A stretch of DNA of 64,000 nucleotides. It comes from JABDIP01 sp965250245 (GTDB lineage: Bacteria; Pseudomonadota; Alphaproteobacteria; DSM-16000; Inquilinaceae). Location of the stretch: NCBI GenBank assembly GCA_965250245.1, contig OZ252296.1, forward strand, positions 2,418,001 to 2,482,000, in the 5' to 3' direction. Each line of letters begins with the position of its first letter. Position 1 is the first letter of the stretch. Positions 1 through 10,549 of this stretch are shown piece after piece. Position numbers and translations under genes: made by a program. The notes under the pieces are model-generated. The model was not told the DNA's origin and searched no databases. It saw only the letters and a program-made list of their open reading frames with translations.

Positions 1-958
1 CGATGTCGGATGGCGCGACCGGACTCTCGAAGTACCGGTTCACCGCCTCGCACAGATAGGCGGTCTCCTCCTCGGTGATCGCCGGCGTCCCGGGATCGCC
101 GGTGTAGAGCATGTCGGTGGTGCCGATCAGGGTGAAGCGGTCCTCATAGGGAATGGCGAAGACCACCCGCTTGTCGGTGTTCTGCAGGATGTAGGCGTGC
201 TCGCCCTCGTAGAGCCGCGGCACGATGATGTGGCTGCCTTTGACCAGCTTGAGGTTCTGCGCGGCGTTGTCGCCCAGGCCCTTCTGCAGGAAGTGGTCGA
301 CCCAGGGGCCGGCGGCGTTGACCAGGATGCGGGCCGTCACCTGGCGCTCGGCGCCGGTCGCCTCGTCGACCAGGATCGCCTGCCAGCGGCTGCCGGTGCC
401 GGCGCCGACCCGGCGGGCGCTGGTGCAGCGGGTGCGCACCCGCACCTCCGCGCCGCGGTTCACCGCGTCCATGGCGTTCAGCACCACCAGCCGGGAATCG
501 TCGACCCAGCAATCGGAGTATTCGAAGCCCTTCACCAGCTCCGGCTTCATCGGCGCGCCCTGCAGCCCCTGGCGCAGATCGAGCGCAGTCGTGCCCGGCA
601 GCGTGCGGCGACCGCCGATATGGTCGTAGAGGAACAGCCCCAGGCGGATCATCCAGGCCGGCCGCAGCAGCTTGTTGTGCGGCAGCACGAAGCGCAGCGG
701 CCAGATGATGTGTGGCGCCGCCGCCAGCAGCACCTCGCGTTCCGTCAGGGCCTCGCGGACCAGGCGGAATTCGTACATCTCCAGATAGCGCAATCCGCCA
801 TGGATCAGCTTGGACGATGAGGCCGAGGTGGCGCCGCCCAGATCGTCCTGCTCGCAGAGCAGGACCTTCAATCCGCGCCCGGCCGCGTCGCGTGCGATGC
901 CGGTTCCGTTGATGCCGCCGCCGACGATCAGCAGATCGACGCTGTCGGGCTCGCTCAT
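1..958 (-). CDS. glpD: FAD-dependent glycerol-3-phosphate dehydrogenase, 3' end cut by window edge
   Basis: This is an aerobic glycerol-3-phosphate dehydrogenase: a membrane-associated FAD enzyme that oxidises glycerol-3-phosphate to dihydroxyacetone phosphate and passes electrons to quinone. The N-terminus starts MSEPDSVDLLIVGGGINGTG, a Rossmann FAD-binding motif. It is followed by the family signatures SSSKLIHGGLRYLE and, further on, NAAGPWVD, all in one open frame to the window edge. About 319 residues of the roughly 500 expected are visible. The ATG at 956-958 is preceded on the minus strand by AGGGAGAA. It is divergent from the ydbH operon across a 117-bp gap. Family assignment is secure; only the C-terminus is unseen. 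Confidence 0.93.
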   Translation of the reverse strand, partial: MSEPDSVDLLIVGGGINGTGIARDAAGRGLKVLLCEQDDLGGATSASSSKLIHGGLRYLEMYEFRLVREALTEREVLLAAAPHIIWPLRFVLPHNKLLRPAWMIRLGLFLYDHIGGRRTLPGTTALDLRQGLQGAPMKPELVKGFEYSDCWVDDSRLVVLNAMDAVNRGAEVRVRTRCTSARRVGAGTGSRWQAILVDEATGAERQVTARILVNAAGPWVDHFLQKGLGDNAAQNLKLVKGSHIIVPRLYEGEHAYILQNTDKRVVFAIPYEDRFTLIGTTDMLYTGDPGTPAITEEETAYLCEAVNRYFESPVAPSDI

Positions 959-1075
959 GGGGTTCTCCCTGATTTTGCCAAGACCTTAGTCCAAGGTGCG
1001 CATTCCTGTAAGTGTTGCAGTGCACTTGGAAGGCAATCACCGGTCGATCGCGGCAGGCGCAACGACGAGCGAGCA

Positions 1076-4030
1076 ATGCGCACACGAAGTCTCTTGAAGC
1101 GCGGGACGATCGCATTCTGGGCGGTTGCCCTGCTGATCGGAACGTTGGTACTCGGCTGGCAAGTCTTTCTGCCGGCGTATCTGGAATCTTATCTCAAGGA
1201 CACTCTGGCCGAGTACGGGTTCTCGGCGCGCGCGCTGACGGTGCGTTCTATTGGCTTCAACCGCACCGAACTGGCCGATTTCGAATTCACCGATGGAACG
1301 ACCATCGATGCGATAACGGTGGAGTATCGGCCGGCCGAGATTTCGCGCAATCAGAGGTTCGATCGACTTGTAATCACCAGCCTGCGCCATCCGCTCGTCG
1401 ACATGCCATGGGCGCGCGAGGGGGGTGACGCGGATGCGGGCGCCGGTGAGACGCGACCGCCGGTCGCGCTGCCGGTCGACGAGGTGGTGCTGCGTGATAG
1501 TCGTATAGCCATCATGACGCCGTCCGGTCCGATCGACCTTGCATTCGACTTGGAAGCGAAGGGGCCGGCCCAAGGCGGCATCACGGTAGCCGGAGCCGTG
1601 ACGATCCATGGCGAGTCCGGCGAGATTCAGACACCCTTCTCGGCGACCATATCGGCGGCGGGCGCATTCGAGGTGCTCGCGACGCCTGAGTCCGGGCGCC
1701 TGGAATGGCGGGGCGCCACTCTCGAATTGCGCGACGGCGCGTTCAGCGCTTCCGGCACCCGTGCGGCGGTTGAGCGGGCCGATGCGATGCTGGCCGCCAC
1801 AATTACCCTGCCGGACGGATCGGTCGCGGACCTGGACGGAGCCGGGCAGGTCCATGACGACGCGCTGAGCGTCGAATTGACCCTGGCGGGCAATGACGTG
1901 CAGGAGCGCCTGGAACTTGCCGGTGACCTTGAGGATATGAGCGGACCATCTCCGTCGCTGGATGCCCGGCTTGCCGGCGATCTGCGCTTGCTGGATCGGG
2001 TTGCCGCGCTGGCGGGGCTGGAGCCCTATGGCGTCATGGAGGGCCGCCTGACCGCCCGGCTGTCTGGTGAATTGACACCGCCTGCGGGCGGGATACCCCA
2101 GTCGGCGGGCGGATCGCTGGATATCGTCGCCCACGGCATCCTGGCGAGCGGCGACCGCGGTGGGCTCAGTGCCGGGGCGCGATTTGCGCTGGCGGAAGGC
2201 ACCCTCAGCGTGGAGACCGAGCGGCCGGCCCTTGCAGAGTGGCGTCCACCGGACAGCGTCCATGGATACAAGCTGCGATTGAGCGCGCGGAATGGCGACG
2301 CCTTCGCCGTGCGGCTAAACCAGGTCGGCACCGGCTGGACCGTGGCGGCAGCCGGTCCCTATGCCCTGAGCCATGGTCGCAACATCGCCGCCGGCGCACT
2401 CGACCTCACAGCCTCGCTGGACGAGACGGACGGTACGCTTGCCGGTCCGATCGCCGCCGATCTGGAGATGTCCGGCACGCTTGCCAGGACGGCCGCAATC
2501 GTCGGTGCACAGGCGACCCTCGAGGGACATCTCGCCCTTGCCGATGAGCGATGGAGCCTCCGGCCGAATGGCTGCATCGCCATTGCCCTGGAAAGCCTGA
2601 CTATCGCCCCGGCGACCACGACAGAGGGGCTTTCCGGCTGCATCTCAGCACTTCCCGATCAGCCACTTCTGGCCATGTCGCCGGGCCGACCGGACGCCCT
2701 GACCCTTGCCGCGATTGTCGATCTGGAGCCCGGAGAGGTCGTTCTGGGCTCGGGCACGGCGGACCCGACGCGCCTGGGTTTCGAGTTGCCCGAAGCGACG
2801 GTCCGGGTCGTGCAGGCCGAAGGCCGCATCATGGCCGATGTGGCGGCTGCCGGCGCAAGTCTCGCGCTGCCGGATCAGGCGATCGCGTTTGACGGTATCG
2901 ACATCGCGGCGAGCGCCGATACGACGCAGGTCGTGCCTTTGAGCATCCGCCTTGATGGCGCGACGGTCCGGTCGGAGCAGACTCCGCCCTGGTTCGCGCC
3001 GCTGTCGATGACCGGCTTCTCCGCGATGGCCCGCGACGGCGCGTTCCTGTTCGAGGGCTCGGTCACCGGCGCCGGTGGCGCGATCGCGGCGGCTGTCAAC
3101 GGGCAGCATGATGCCGCGAGCGGGGCCGGGCGGCTCGACCTCCGCCTCGACCCGGTCTCGTTCGCCGAAGGCGTGCGGCAACCCGCCGACCTGGCGCCGG
3201 TGCTGGGTCCGGTTCCGATCACAAACGTCACCGGCAGCATCGACGGCAGCGCCCGGCTCGCCTGGGGCGACCGCCTGACATCCTCCGCCGAACTGGCCCT
3301 GGAGGACGTGACGCTGAACCTCGGCGCCGCGCTGGTCCGCAGCATCGACGGACGGTTGCGGGCCGACAGCCTGATTCCCTTCAGCCTGCCGGACGGCCAG
3401 CTCCTCTCGGTGGACGGCGCGGAATTCGGGCTGGTGCTGGAGGAGGGGGCGATGGCCTTTGGCGTTGGCCCGGGCGGCCGGCTGTCGGTCCAGGGGCTCG
3501 GGTTCGGGCTGGCCGGCGGGTCCCTGGCGGTGGAGCCGTTCGATGTCGGTCCGGCGGACGACGAACTGCCCATGACGGTGATCATGCGGGGCATCGATCT
3601 CGCACGGCTGGCCGAGCAGTTCCCGGTCGAGGGCCTGAGCCTGACCGGGAACATAGACGGCCGGATCCCGCTGCGCCTTAGAGAGGACACGATCACCGTC
3701 GAGAACGGTGTCCTGGAGTCGACCGAGGCGGGCGTGATCCGGTATGTCGCGTCGGTGCCTTTCGGCTCCGAGGGGGAAGGCGGTGTCGCGTTGCTGATCA
3801 ACGCGGTCGAGAACTTCCAGTACGAGGCGTTGCGCGCGACGCTGAACGGCAGGACGGGCGAGGATCTGGACGTGGCGATCCGGCTGACCGGGGCGAACCC
3901 CGAGGTCTATGACGGATTTCCCATCGCCCTGAACGTGAACCTGTCCGGGGCGCTGGACCAGATCCTGCTGACCGGACTCAGATCCCTGGCCATCGCCGAC
4001 GAGGCCGGCCGGATCTTGCGGGGCGAATGA
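1076..4030 (+). CDS. ydbH: YdbH-family AsmA-like intermembrane lipid-transport protein
   Basis: This 984-residue protein has a single N-terminal membrane anchor (about residues 10-32) followed by a long periplasmic, beta-rich region, typical of the AsmA-like bridge proteins. The C-terminal part, with LSLTGNIDGRIPLRLREDTI and the terminal stretch ending SLAIADEAGRILRGE, matches the YdbH-like domain as I know it. In Escherichia coli YdbH is one of three redundant proteins (with TamB and YhdP) that move phospholipid between inner and outer membranes. The next two genes are ynbE and ydbL, the known YdbH partners, which strongly supports the call. The stop overlaps the ynbE start as ATGA. The ATG has only a weak ribosome-binding site, so the start is less certain than the frame. 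Confidence 0.85.
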   Translation: MRTRSLLKRGTIAFWAVALLIGTLVLGWQVFLPAYLESYLKDTLAEYGFSARALTVRSIGFNRTELADFEFTDGTTIDAITVEYRPAEISRNQRFDRLVITSLRHPLVDMPWAREGGDADAGAGETRPPVALPVDEVVLRDSRIAIMTPSGPIDLAFDLEAKGPAQGGITVAGAVTIHGESGEIQTPFSATISAAGAFEVLATPESGRLEWRGATLELRDGAFSASGTRAAVERADAMLAATITLPDGSVADLDGAGQVHDDALSVELTLAGNDVQERLELAGDLEDMSGPSPSLDARLAGDLRLLDRVAALAGLEPYGVMEGRLTARLSGELTPPAGGIPQSAGGSLDIVAHGILASGDRGGLSAGARFALAEGTLSVETERPALAEWRPPDSVHGYKLRLSARNGDAFAVRLNQVGTGWTVAAAGPYALSHGRNIAAGALDLTASLDETDGTLAGPIAADLEMSGTLARTAAIVGAQATLEGHLALADERWSLRPNGCIAIALESLTIAPATTTEGLSGCISALPDQPLLAMSPGRPDALTLAAIVDLEPGEVVLGSGTADPTRLGFELPEATVRVVQAEGRIMADVAAAGASLALPDQAIAFDGIDIAASADTTQVVPLSIRLDGATVRSEQTPPWFAPLSMTGFSAMARDGAFLFEGSVTGAGGAIAAAVNGQHDAASGAGRLDLRLDPVSFAEGVRQPADLAPVLGPVPITNVTGSIDGSARLAWGDRLTSSAELALEDVTLNLGAALVRSIDGRLRADSLIPFSLPDGQLLSVDGAEFGLVLEEGAMAFGVGPGGRLSVQGLGFGLAGGSLAVEPFDVGPADDELPMTVIMRGIDLARLAEQFPVEGLSLTGNIDGRIPLRLREDTITVENGVLESTEAGVIRYVASVPFGSEGEGGVALLINAVENFQYEALRATLNGRTGEDLDVAIRLTGANPEVYDGFPIALNVNLSGALDQILLTGLRSLAIADEAGRILRGE

Positions 4031-4275
4031 GCATGGATGCAGAGACGAAGGCAGGGACGAAGGCAGGCGAGGCGGACCGGATGCCCGGTCGCCGTTGCCT
4101 GATGGCCGGGCTGGCCGCGGCGCCGGCCCTGGCGGCCTGCAATCCGACCGTCCGGGTCGAGGCGCCGTCCGAGCCGATCGAGATCAACCTCAATGTCCGC
4201 ATCGAGCAGGAGGTGCGGATCAAGATCGATCGCGAGCTCGATGAGCTGTTCGAGGAAGAGGAAGACATTTTCTAG
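4027..4275 (+). CDS. ynbE: YnbE-like outer-membrane lipoprotein
   Basis: This small protein (82 residues) has an N-terminal signal ending in the lipobox LAAC at about residues 35-38, followed by NPTVRVEAPSEPIEINLNV and an acidic C-terminus (ELDELFEEEEDIF). The segment after the lipobox is the YnbE hallmark. In E. coli YnbE is a lipoprotein that docks the outer-membrane end of YdbH. The start overlaps the ydbH stop by 4 bases, indicating translational coupling. A start at the later ATG (4081, MPGRRCLM) would give a more typical lipoprotein signal and is an alternative. Function is inferred from family and operon position. Confidence 0.8.
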   Translation: MSMDAETKAGTKAGEADRMPGRRCLMAGLAAAPALAACNPTVRVEAPSEPIEINLNVRIEQEVRIKIDRELDELFEEEEDIF

Positions 4276-4287
4276 GGGATGGCCGCG

Positions 4288-4623
4288 ATGCTGAGCAGGC
4301 GAATTGTCATTGGATGCGGGATCGGGATCGCCGCCATGGGCGCGGCGGGCCCGGCCCTTGCGTTGACGCTGGACGAGGCCCGGGCTTCCGGACAGGTCGG
4401 CGAGATGCCGAACGGCTATGTCGGGGTCGTCCGCAGCGGACCCGGCGTGCAGGACCTGGTCGATTCCATCAATGCCCGACGGCGCGAACACTACAAGGAA
4501 ATCGCCGATGAGGAGGGCGCGCCGATGGCCGCCGTCGAGCAGCGCGCCGGCGCCCGGCTGATCGAGCGCGCCGGGAGCGGCGAGTTTGTGATGAACGCCG
4601 GCGGCGCCTGGGTGCAGAAGTAG
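4288..4623 (+). CDS. ydbL: YdbL-like periplasmic DUF1318 protein
   Basis: An exported protein of about 111 residues with a signal sequence (MLSRRIVIGCGIGIAAMGAA, cleavage after LALA is plausible). The mature part contains LDEARASGQVGEMPNGYVGV and VDSINARRREHYKEIA, the DUF1318/YdbL signature. In E. coli YdbL is a periplasmic factor that modulates the YdbH-YnbE complex. The ATG at 4288 was chosen over 4279 because AGGGG lies at proper spacing only from the later one. It is the third gene of the ydbH operon, 12 bases after ynbE. Confidence 0.82.
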   Translation: MLSRRIVIGCGIGIAAMGAAGPALALTLDEARASGQVGEMPNGYVGVVRSGPGVQDLVDSINARRREHYKEIADEEGAPMAAVEQRAGARLIERAGSGEFVMNAGGAWVQK

Positions 4624-4630
4624 GCCGGCG

Positions 4631-5254
4631 CTAGACCGCGCCGGCGCGACGGAGCAGTGCCGCGATGTCCTCGGCCAGCTTGCGGTAGCCGGCGGCGTTG
4701 GGGTGGATCGCGTCGCTCTTGAGGCTATTGCTCTCGAGGATGTCCGCCAGCGTCTCCTCCAGATAGGGCAGGCCGAATTCCTCGGCCAGCCGCTTGTAGA
4801 CCGGCGCGTCGGAGAGGAACACGCCGGGCTTCGGCACGCCGACCAGCACCACCTGCGCGCCCGCCGCCTGCGCCTGCGTGATCATCGCCCGCAGATTGGC
4901 CTCCGCGGTGCTTTCCGGCACCCGGCGCAGGATGTCGTTGCCGCCATGGCAGAGGATGACCAGCGCCGGCTGGTACTGGCTGATCACCGAGGGCAGCCGG
5001 CGGCGGCCCGCCTCGGTCACCTCGCCCGGCACGCCGGAGCGGATCACCCGCCGGTCGATGAGCCCGGACAGCACCGCCGGATAGCTGGCGTCGGCGCTGG
5101 CGCCGGTCCCGTATGTCAGGCTGTCGCCGAAGGCGAGCACCAGGGCGTTCTGCGGCAAGGGCTGCAGCTTCGGCGTCGAGTCGCCGACATCGCAGGCGGC
5201 GACGGCAAGCAGCGCGCCGGCCAGGACAAGCCGGGCCAGCCAGCCGATGGGCAT
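4631..5254 (-). CDS. SGNH/GDSL-type esterase lipoprotein (TesA/arylesterase-like)
   Basis: A hydrolase of the SGNH family. The block-I serine is in AFGDSLTYGTGAS, the block-III asparagine in CHGGNDILR, and the Asp-His pair in SDAIHPNAAGY near the C-terminus. The glycine-containing block lies between them. It resembles the periplasmic multifunctional acyl-CoA thioesterase/arylesterase group. The N-terminus MPIGWLARLVLAGALLAVAA followed by Cys is a lipoprotein signal, so the enzyme is probably membrane-tethered in the periplasm. I prefer ATG 5254; an upstream GTG at 5275 overlaps the stop of the preceding gene and would add seven residues. It is co-oriented and coupled with the coiled-coil gene upstream. 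Substrate unknown. Confidence 0.85.
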   Translation of the reverse strand: MPIGWLARLVLAGALLAVAACDVGDSTPKLQPLPQNALVLAFGDSLTYGTGASADASYPAVLSGLIDRRVIRSGVPGEVTEAGRRRLPSVISQYQPALVILCHGGNDILRRVPESTAEANLRAMITQAQAAGAQVVLVGVPKPGVFLSDAPVYKRLAEEFGLPYLEETLADILESNSLKSDAIHPNAAGYRKLAEDIAALLRRAGAV

Positions 5255-5271
5255 GGCCGAATTTCTCGGGA

Positions 5272-5997
5272 TCACGGAAATGCGCAGCGGTCCACGGCGA
5301 CCTGGACGAAGCTCCGCCGGCCGGGCTGGAAGGCGAAACGGAACTCCCGATCCTCAAGCACCACCGATTTGTAGAGCGGCAGCACGCCGCCGACGGTGGT
5401 GGTCTCGCCGTCGATGACGGTGAGGGTGATCGAGACCTCGCGGGCCGGGTCGAACCAGCCCTGGATGCCGCCATTGGCGGCGATGGCGTTCTGGCCGAGC
5501 CCGGTGACGCTGATCCGGCCGCTGTCGAAGGAGACGATGCCGTCGGCGCCCTGATAGGCCGGGGTCGGCATGACGAAGCGCTTGCTGTCCAGACGGGAAC
5601 ACTCGCGCGGCTCGGCGGCTTCCTGGATGTAGAAGGCGAGCCGGTCCGGGTCCATGCCTTCGGCCAGCCGGCCGGCGGCAAGCTGGGTCAGCTCGAGCAG
5701 CGGGCCGGTCGGGATCTCGGTCTCGAAGCGGCGCTGCAGTTCCTCGTAGCGGATCTCGACCGTGCGCACCTCCGACTGGTGGCGCAGCGCGTCGCTTTCC
5801 AGGCTGTTCTTCGCCTCCCGCAGCGTCTCCACCTCCGCCAGCAGGCGCGCCTCCTCGGTCTCCACCTGGCGGATGCCGTAGCGGTAGGAGATCGTCGAGG
5901 TGACAACCAGGGCGAGAATGACCAGTCCAAAACGGAACAGGCTCGCCATGACTTTCCGGCGGTGCCGTCTTTCCGAATCGTAGAGGCCGAGCGACAT
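5272..5997 (-). CDS. Single-pass membrane protein with coiled coil, unknown function
   Basis: I do not recognise this 241-residue protein. It has a basic N-terminus, one membrane segment (about residues 20-37, FRFGLVILALVVTSTISY) and then a heptad-rich stretch (about 40-95, with VETEEARLLAEVETLREAKN) typical of a coiled coil. The C-terminal 140 residues look like a globular, beta-rich periplasmic domain with two cysteines (REC at about 147 and DRC near the end). The overlap with the SGNH esterase start suggests one transcript and possibly a shared envelope function. An internal ATG at 5949 (MASLFRFG) is a plausible alternative start. Confidence 0.7.
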   Translation of the reverse strand: MSLGLYDSERRHRRKVMASLFRFGLVILALVVTSTISYRYGIRQVETEEARLLAEVETLREAKNSLESDALRHQSEVRTVEIRYEELQRRFETEIPTGPLLELTQLAAGRLAEGMDPDRLAFYIQEAAEPRECSRLDSKRFVMPTPAYQGADGIVSFDSGRISVTGLGQNAIAANGGIQGWFDPAREVSITLTVIDGETTTVGGVLPLYKSVVLEDREFRFAFQPGRRSFVQVAVDRCAFP

Positions 5998-6281
5998 GGG
6001 CGAAACCGAGGTCAGAAGGCGTGGACGAGTCGGCCGCAGAAGCCGAGTCGCCGGTCGATGCGGCGCGTAACAACTACGACAAGAGACCTATCGCGCCAAG
6101 AAGAACACATGCTACGGATAAAGAACCGTTAACCCGCCGAAATTGCGGCAAATTTGCCCTGTCGGGCGGCGAAATCGACAGGCGCCTGCAATATTGTGGT
6201 CCGCCAACCGCGCTTGTATTGTGCCGGCCCTGAATTTGGCGCCGGGCGGGCCTGGCGCGGGGGAATCCGAGGGAGGAAGGT
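5998..6281. other. Intergenic region upstream of mmsA, with a 12-bp palindrome
   Basis: This 284-bp gap separates a minus-strand gene from mmsA. I see no convincing gene. A perfect palindrome GGCAAATTTGCC lies at 6147-6158, about 125 bp upstream of the mmsA ATG, and could be an operator. Its GCAAA/TTTGC halves recall motifs bound by short-chain-acyl-CoA-responsive regulators such as PccR, but this is only a resemblance. A good ribosome-binding site (GGGAGGAAGG) precedes mmsA. Confidence 0.35.
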
Positions 6282-7774
<1,493 letters not shown>

Positions 7775-7778
<4 letters not shown>

Positions 7779-8530
7779 CGGTCGGCGGTGTAGTAGCGGC
7801 TGGACTCGGCGAAGCCGAGGATCGGCGCCCGCACCGTGCCGTCGGGCAGGCGCGTTCCACGCAGCGGGTCCACTGCCTCGACCACATAGCGCGGTTCGTC
7901 CGGACCCAGGCCCGTGACGATGATGTCAAAGGTCGTGGCGCGCTCGGTGCGCGGCACGAACCAGTGGATGTTGTCCTGCTCCACGCCGATGGTCGATACC
8001 GCGCCGCGCCGGATCGTCTCGTCGATGCTGGGCCGGATGATGACCGCGCCGTCCTCGTCGCGTACCCGGTCGAAATTACGCACACGGAACGCGCCCTCGA
8101 CCACCAGATGGGCCGACAACATGTGCCGGTGCCCGTGCGGCGTGATGACGTTGCCCCGGTCGAAGCGGAACAGCGCGGCGGCATAACCCAGGCGCCGGGG
8201 CGCGCCGGTCTCGTCGCGAAACCGGATCGTCCGCTTGACCGGATCATTGTGCATCCCGCGTCCGGCGACCCTGACCTGCGAGCGGTCGATCTCGGCCATC
8301 AGTTGATCGAGGTCGACCGACAGGGACAGCGCCTCGACCTCCCGACGCCATTGCCGCGGCGTGACTTCGCCGCGCGCGAGGGCGCGGGCCAGCTCGTCCT
8401 GCCGCCGGATCCATCGCCGCGCCGCCAGGCCCGTCGGAACTTGCGCCCGCGCGGGCGCGAACTCGGCCAACAGGGCGTAGGCCGGAAAGGCGGCGATGAC
8501 CGATGCCGCAAACTCTCGACGCGTCTGCAT
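7775..8530 (-). CDS. Exported cupin-like protein of unknown function
   Basis: A 251-residue protein. It starts MQTRREFAASVIAAFPAYAL and runs into an ARAQ-type cleavage site, which looks like a Tat or Sec signal (RREF suggests twin-arginine). The mature part contains NVITPHGHRHMLSAHLVVEG and, later, FRVRNFDRV. The clustered histidines plus a glycine are typical of a cupin metal site. The rest (DNIHWFVPRTERATTFDIIV) supplies a second cupin-like half. I do not know a specific function. It runs convergent with mmsA, overlapping by 4 bases, and lies 92 bp downstream of the SLC13 transporter, with which it may be co-transcribed. Confidence 0.72.
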
Positions 8531-8622
8531 GGACCGTTGCTCCCGATCGCCCCGGTCATCATGCGCATCCCGCGATGGTCGAAATGTGGCTTGTCGGCAG
8601 CCCGGTGCCGTCCGCGCGGACG

Positions 8623-10473
8623 TTAGAGCGGCACGTCGAAGTAACCCGGCGCGATCAGGCAGAAGGTCAGCCACATCAGCAGCATCAGCGGCAGGCCGGC
8701 CTTCAGGAAGTCGGCGAAGCGGTAGTGGCCGGGACCCATGACCAGCAGGTTGGTCTGGTAGCCGATCGGGCTGGCGAAGGAGCAGTTGGCCGCCAGCAGC
8801 ACGGTGATCGCCATGACCGCCGGCGGCAGGCCCAGGCTGGCCGCCAGGCTGACCGCGATCGGCGTGAACAGGATGGCGCAGGCGTTGTTGCTCAGCACGT
8901 TGGTGGCCACCGCGACGACCAGGAACAGCACCGCCATGTTGATCATCGGCTCGGGCCCGGCGACCGCGCCCAGCACGTTCATGGCGATGTACTCCGCCCC
9001 GCCGGTGGCCTGCAGCGCATGGCCAAGCGCCAGGGTCGAGCCGACCAGAACCAGGATGGTGCGGTCGATGGCGCGCACCGCCTGGCGCAGGTTCAGACAG
9101 CCGGTCACGATCGTCGCCAGCGCCCCGAACAGCGCCGCCACGGTGATCGGCACGATGCCGGTGGCGGCGGCCAGCACCGTCACCGCGAAGATCACCGCCG
9201 CATGCGGCGCCCGCTTCAGGCGCGGCATGTCGCGCACCGCCCAGGTCATCAGCAGCATGTCCGGGTTGTCGCTCAGCGCGTCGACCCGGTCCTGGTCGCC
9301 GACCACCAGCAGCACGTCGCCCGCCTCCAGCCGGATCTCGCTCAGCCGCTGCCGGGCCATGCGGCCGCGGCGCTGGATGCCGAGCACCGGACAGCCGAAG
9401 CGGCGGCGGAAGCCGATCATGTCGATGGTCTGGTCGATCATCCGGCTGGCCGGGGTGATCATCACCTCGCCCAGCACGCGCTCGCCCTCCGGCCCCTCCG
9501 GATCGTCCTTCGACGGCGCCCCCGGCCCGCCGCTGGCCAGCAGGTAGCCGACATTGCGCGCCATCGCGTCGGTCAGCGCCTGCCGGGTCGCCGCCACGAA
9601 CAGGATATCGCCAGCGCTCAGCGTTACGTCCTCGAATGGCGGCATGATCAGGTGGTCGCCGCGCTGGATCAGCCGCACGGTGATGTCGGGCAGGGCGCGG
9701 AACTGCCCCGCCGCGGATTGCTCCCCGATCAGCGGGCTGTCGGCCAGGATGTCGATCTCGGCGATGAACTGCCGGCCGCCATGCAGCAGCGTCCGGGCCA
9801 TGTCGCCGCGCTCGGGCAGCAGCCGGGGCAGGACGTAGACCACATAGAGCGCGCCGACGGCGGCCATGCACACGCCGATCACCAGGAAGTCGAACATGCT
9901 GAGCGGCGTCTCGCCGATATCGGTCAGCGCGCTGGAGACCAGCAGGTTGGTGCTGGAGCCGATCAGCGTGGTCATGCCGCCGAGGATGGCGGCGAAGCTG
10001 AGCGGCATCATCAGCCGGCTCGGCGACATGTTCCGGCGCACCGCCATGGCCTGCATGATCGGGATGAACATGACCACGACCGGCGTGTTGTTGAGGAACG
10101 CGCTGGTCAGCATGACGCCGGCGAAGCCGCTGACGAGGGCGAGTTGCTCGTGGTTCTTGGACAGCCGCACGAACATCCGCGTCAGCCCCGACAGGGCGCC
10201 GGTCTGCACCATCGCCTGGCCCATCACCAGCAGCGAAAGCACCGCGAACAGCGAGGGGTTGGCGAAGCCGCGCAGCAGGGCCGCGGCGTCGAGCTGGTTG
10301 TGTCCGGCGCCATCCGGCAGGGGGAAGACCTGGAACCAGAGCAGCAGCACCGCCAGGGTGGTCAGCGACGTCACCTCCAGCGACACCCGCTCCAGCGCGA
10401 AGGACACCATCGCCGCGACAAGCACGGCGATGACCGCCCACATCTGCCAGGCCGGATCGAGGATGACCGTCAT
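8623..10473 (-). CDS. SLC13-family (DASS) anion transporter with two central RCK_C domains
   Basis: A 616-residue sodium/anion-symporter-type permease. Two blocks of hydrophobic segments flank a soluble centre (about residues 210-395) holding two TrkA-C/RCK_C domains; each ends with the typical LSAGDILFVAA or LEAGDVLLVVGDQ. SLC13-type signatures are visible: the first repeat has AFLNNTPVVVMFIPIM and LIGSSTNLLV, and the second has TNVLSNNACAILFTPIA and PIGYQTNLLVMGPG. The substrate cannot be told from sequence; sulfate, dicarboxylates and silicate have been proposed for relatives. ATG 10473 is preferred because GGAGGA lies 10 bases upstream; a TTG at 10494 is the alternative. Confidence 0.9.
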   Translation of the reverse strand: MTVILDPAWQMWAVIAVLVAAMVSFALERVSLEVTSLTTLAVLLLWFQVFPLPDGAGHNQLDAAALLRGFANPSLFAVLSLLVMGQAMVQTGALSGLTRMFVRLSKNHEQLALVSGFAGVMLTSAFLNNTPVVVMFIPIMQAMAVRRNMSPSRLMMPLSFAAILGGMTTLIGSSTNLLVSSALTDIGETPLSMFDFLVIGVCMAAVGALYVVYVLPRLLPERGDMARTLLHGGRQFIAEIDILADSPLIGEQSAAGQFRALPDITVRLIQRGDHLIMPPFEDVTLSAGDILFVAATRQALTDAMARNVGYLLASGGPGAPSKDDPEGPEGERVLGEVMITPASRMIDQTIDMIGFRRRFGCPVLGIQRRGRMARQRLSEIRLEAGDVLLVVGDQDRVDALSDNPDMLLMTWAVRDMPRLKRAPHAAVIFAVTVLAAATGIVPITVAALFGALATIVTGCLNLRQAVRAIDRTILVLVGSTLALGHALQATGGAEYIAMNVLGAVAGPEPMINMAVLFLVVAVATNVLSNNACAILFTPIAVSLAASLGLPPAVMAITVLLAANCSFASPIGYQTNLLVMGPGHYRFADFLKAGLPLMLLMWLTFCLIAPGYFDVPL

Positions 10474-10549
10474 GACACCGTCATCCTCCAACAATCATGC
10501 CGGGGAGCAAGGGATTCGTGGCGAAATCGGGCAACAGGGCCCGACTTGC

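Noticed and set aside
6021..6233. 70-codon frame in the gap before mmsA
   Set aside because: No ribosome-binding site, no recognisable domain and base composition of an intergenic region.
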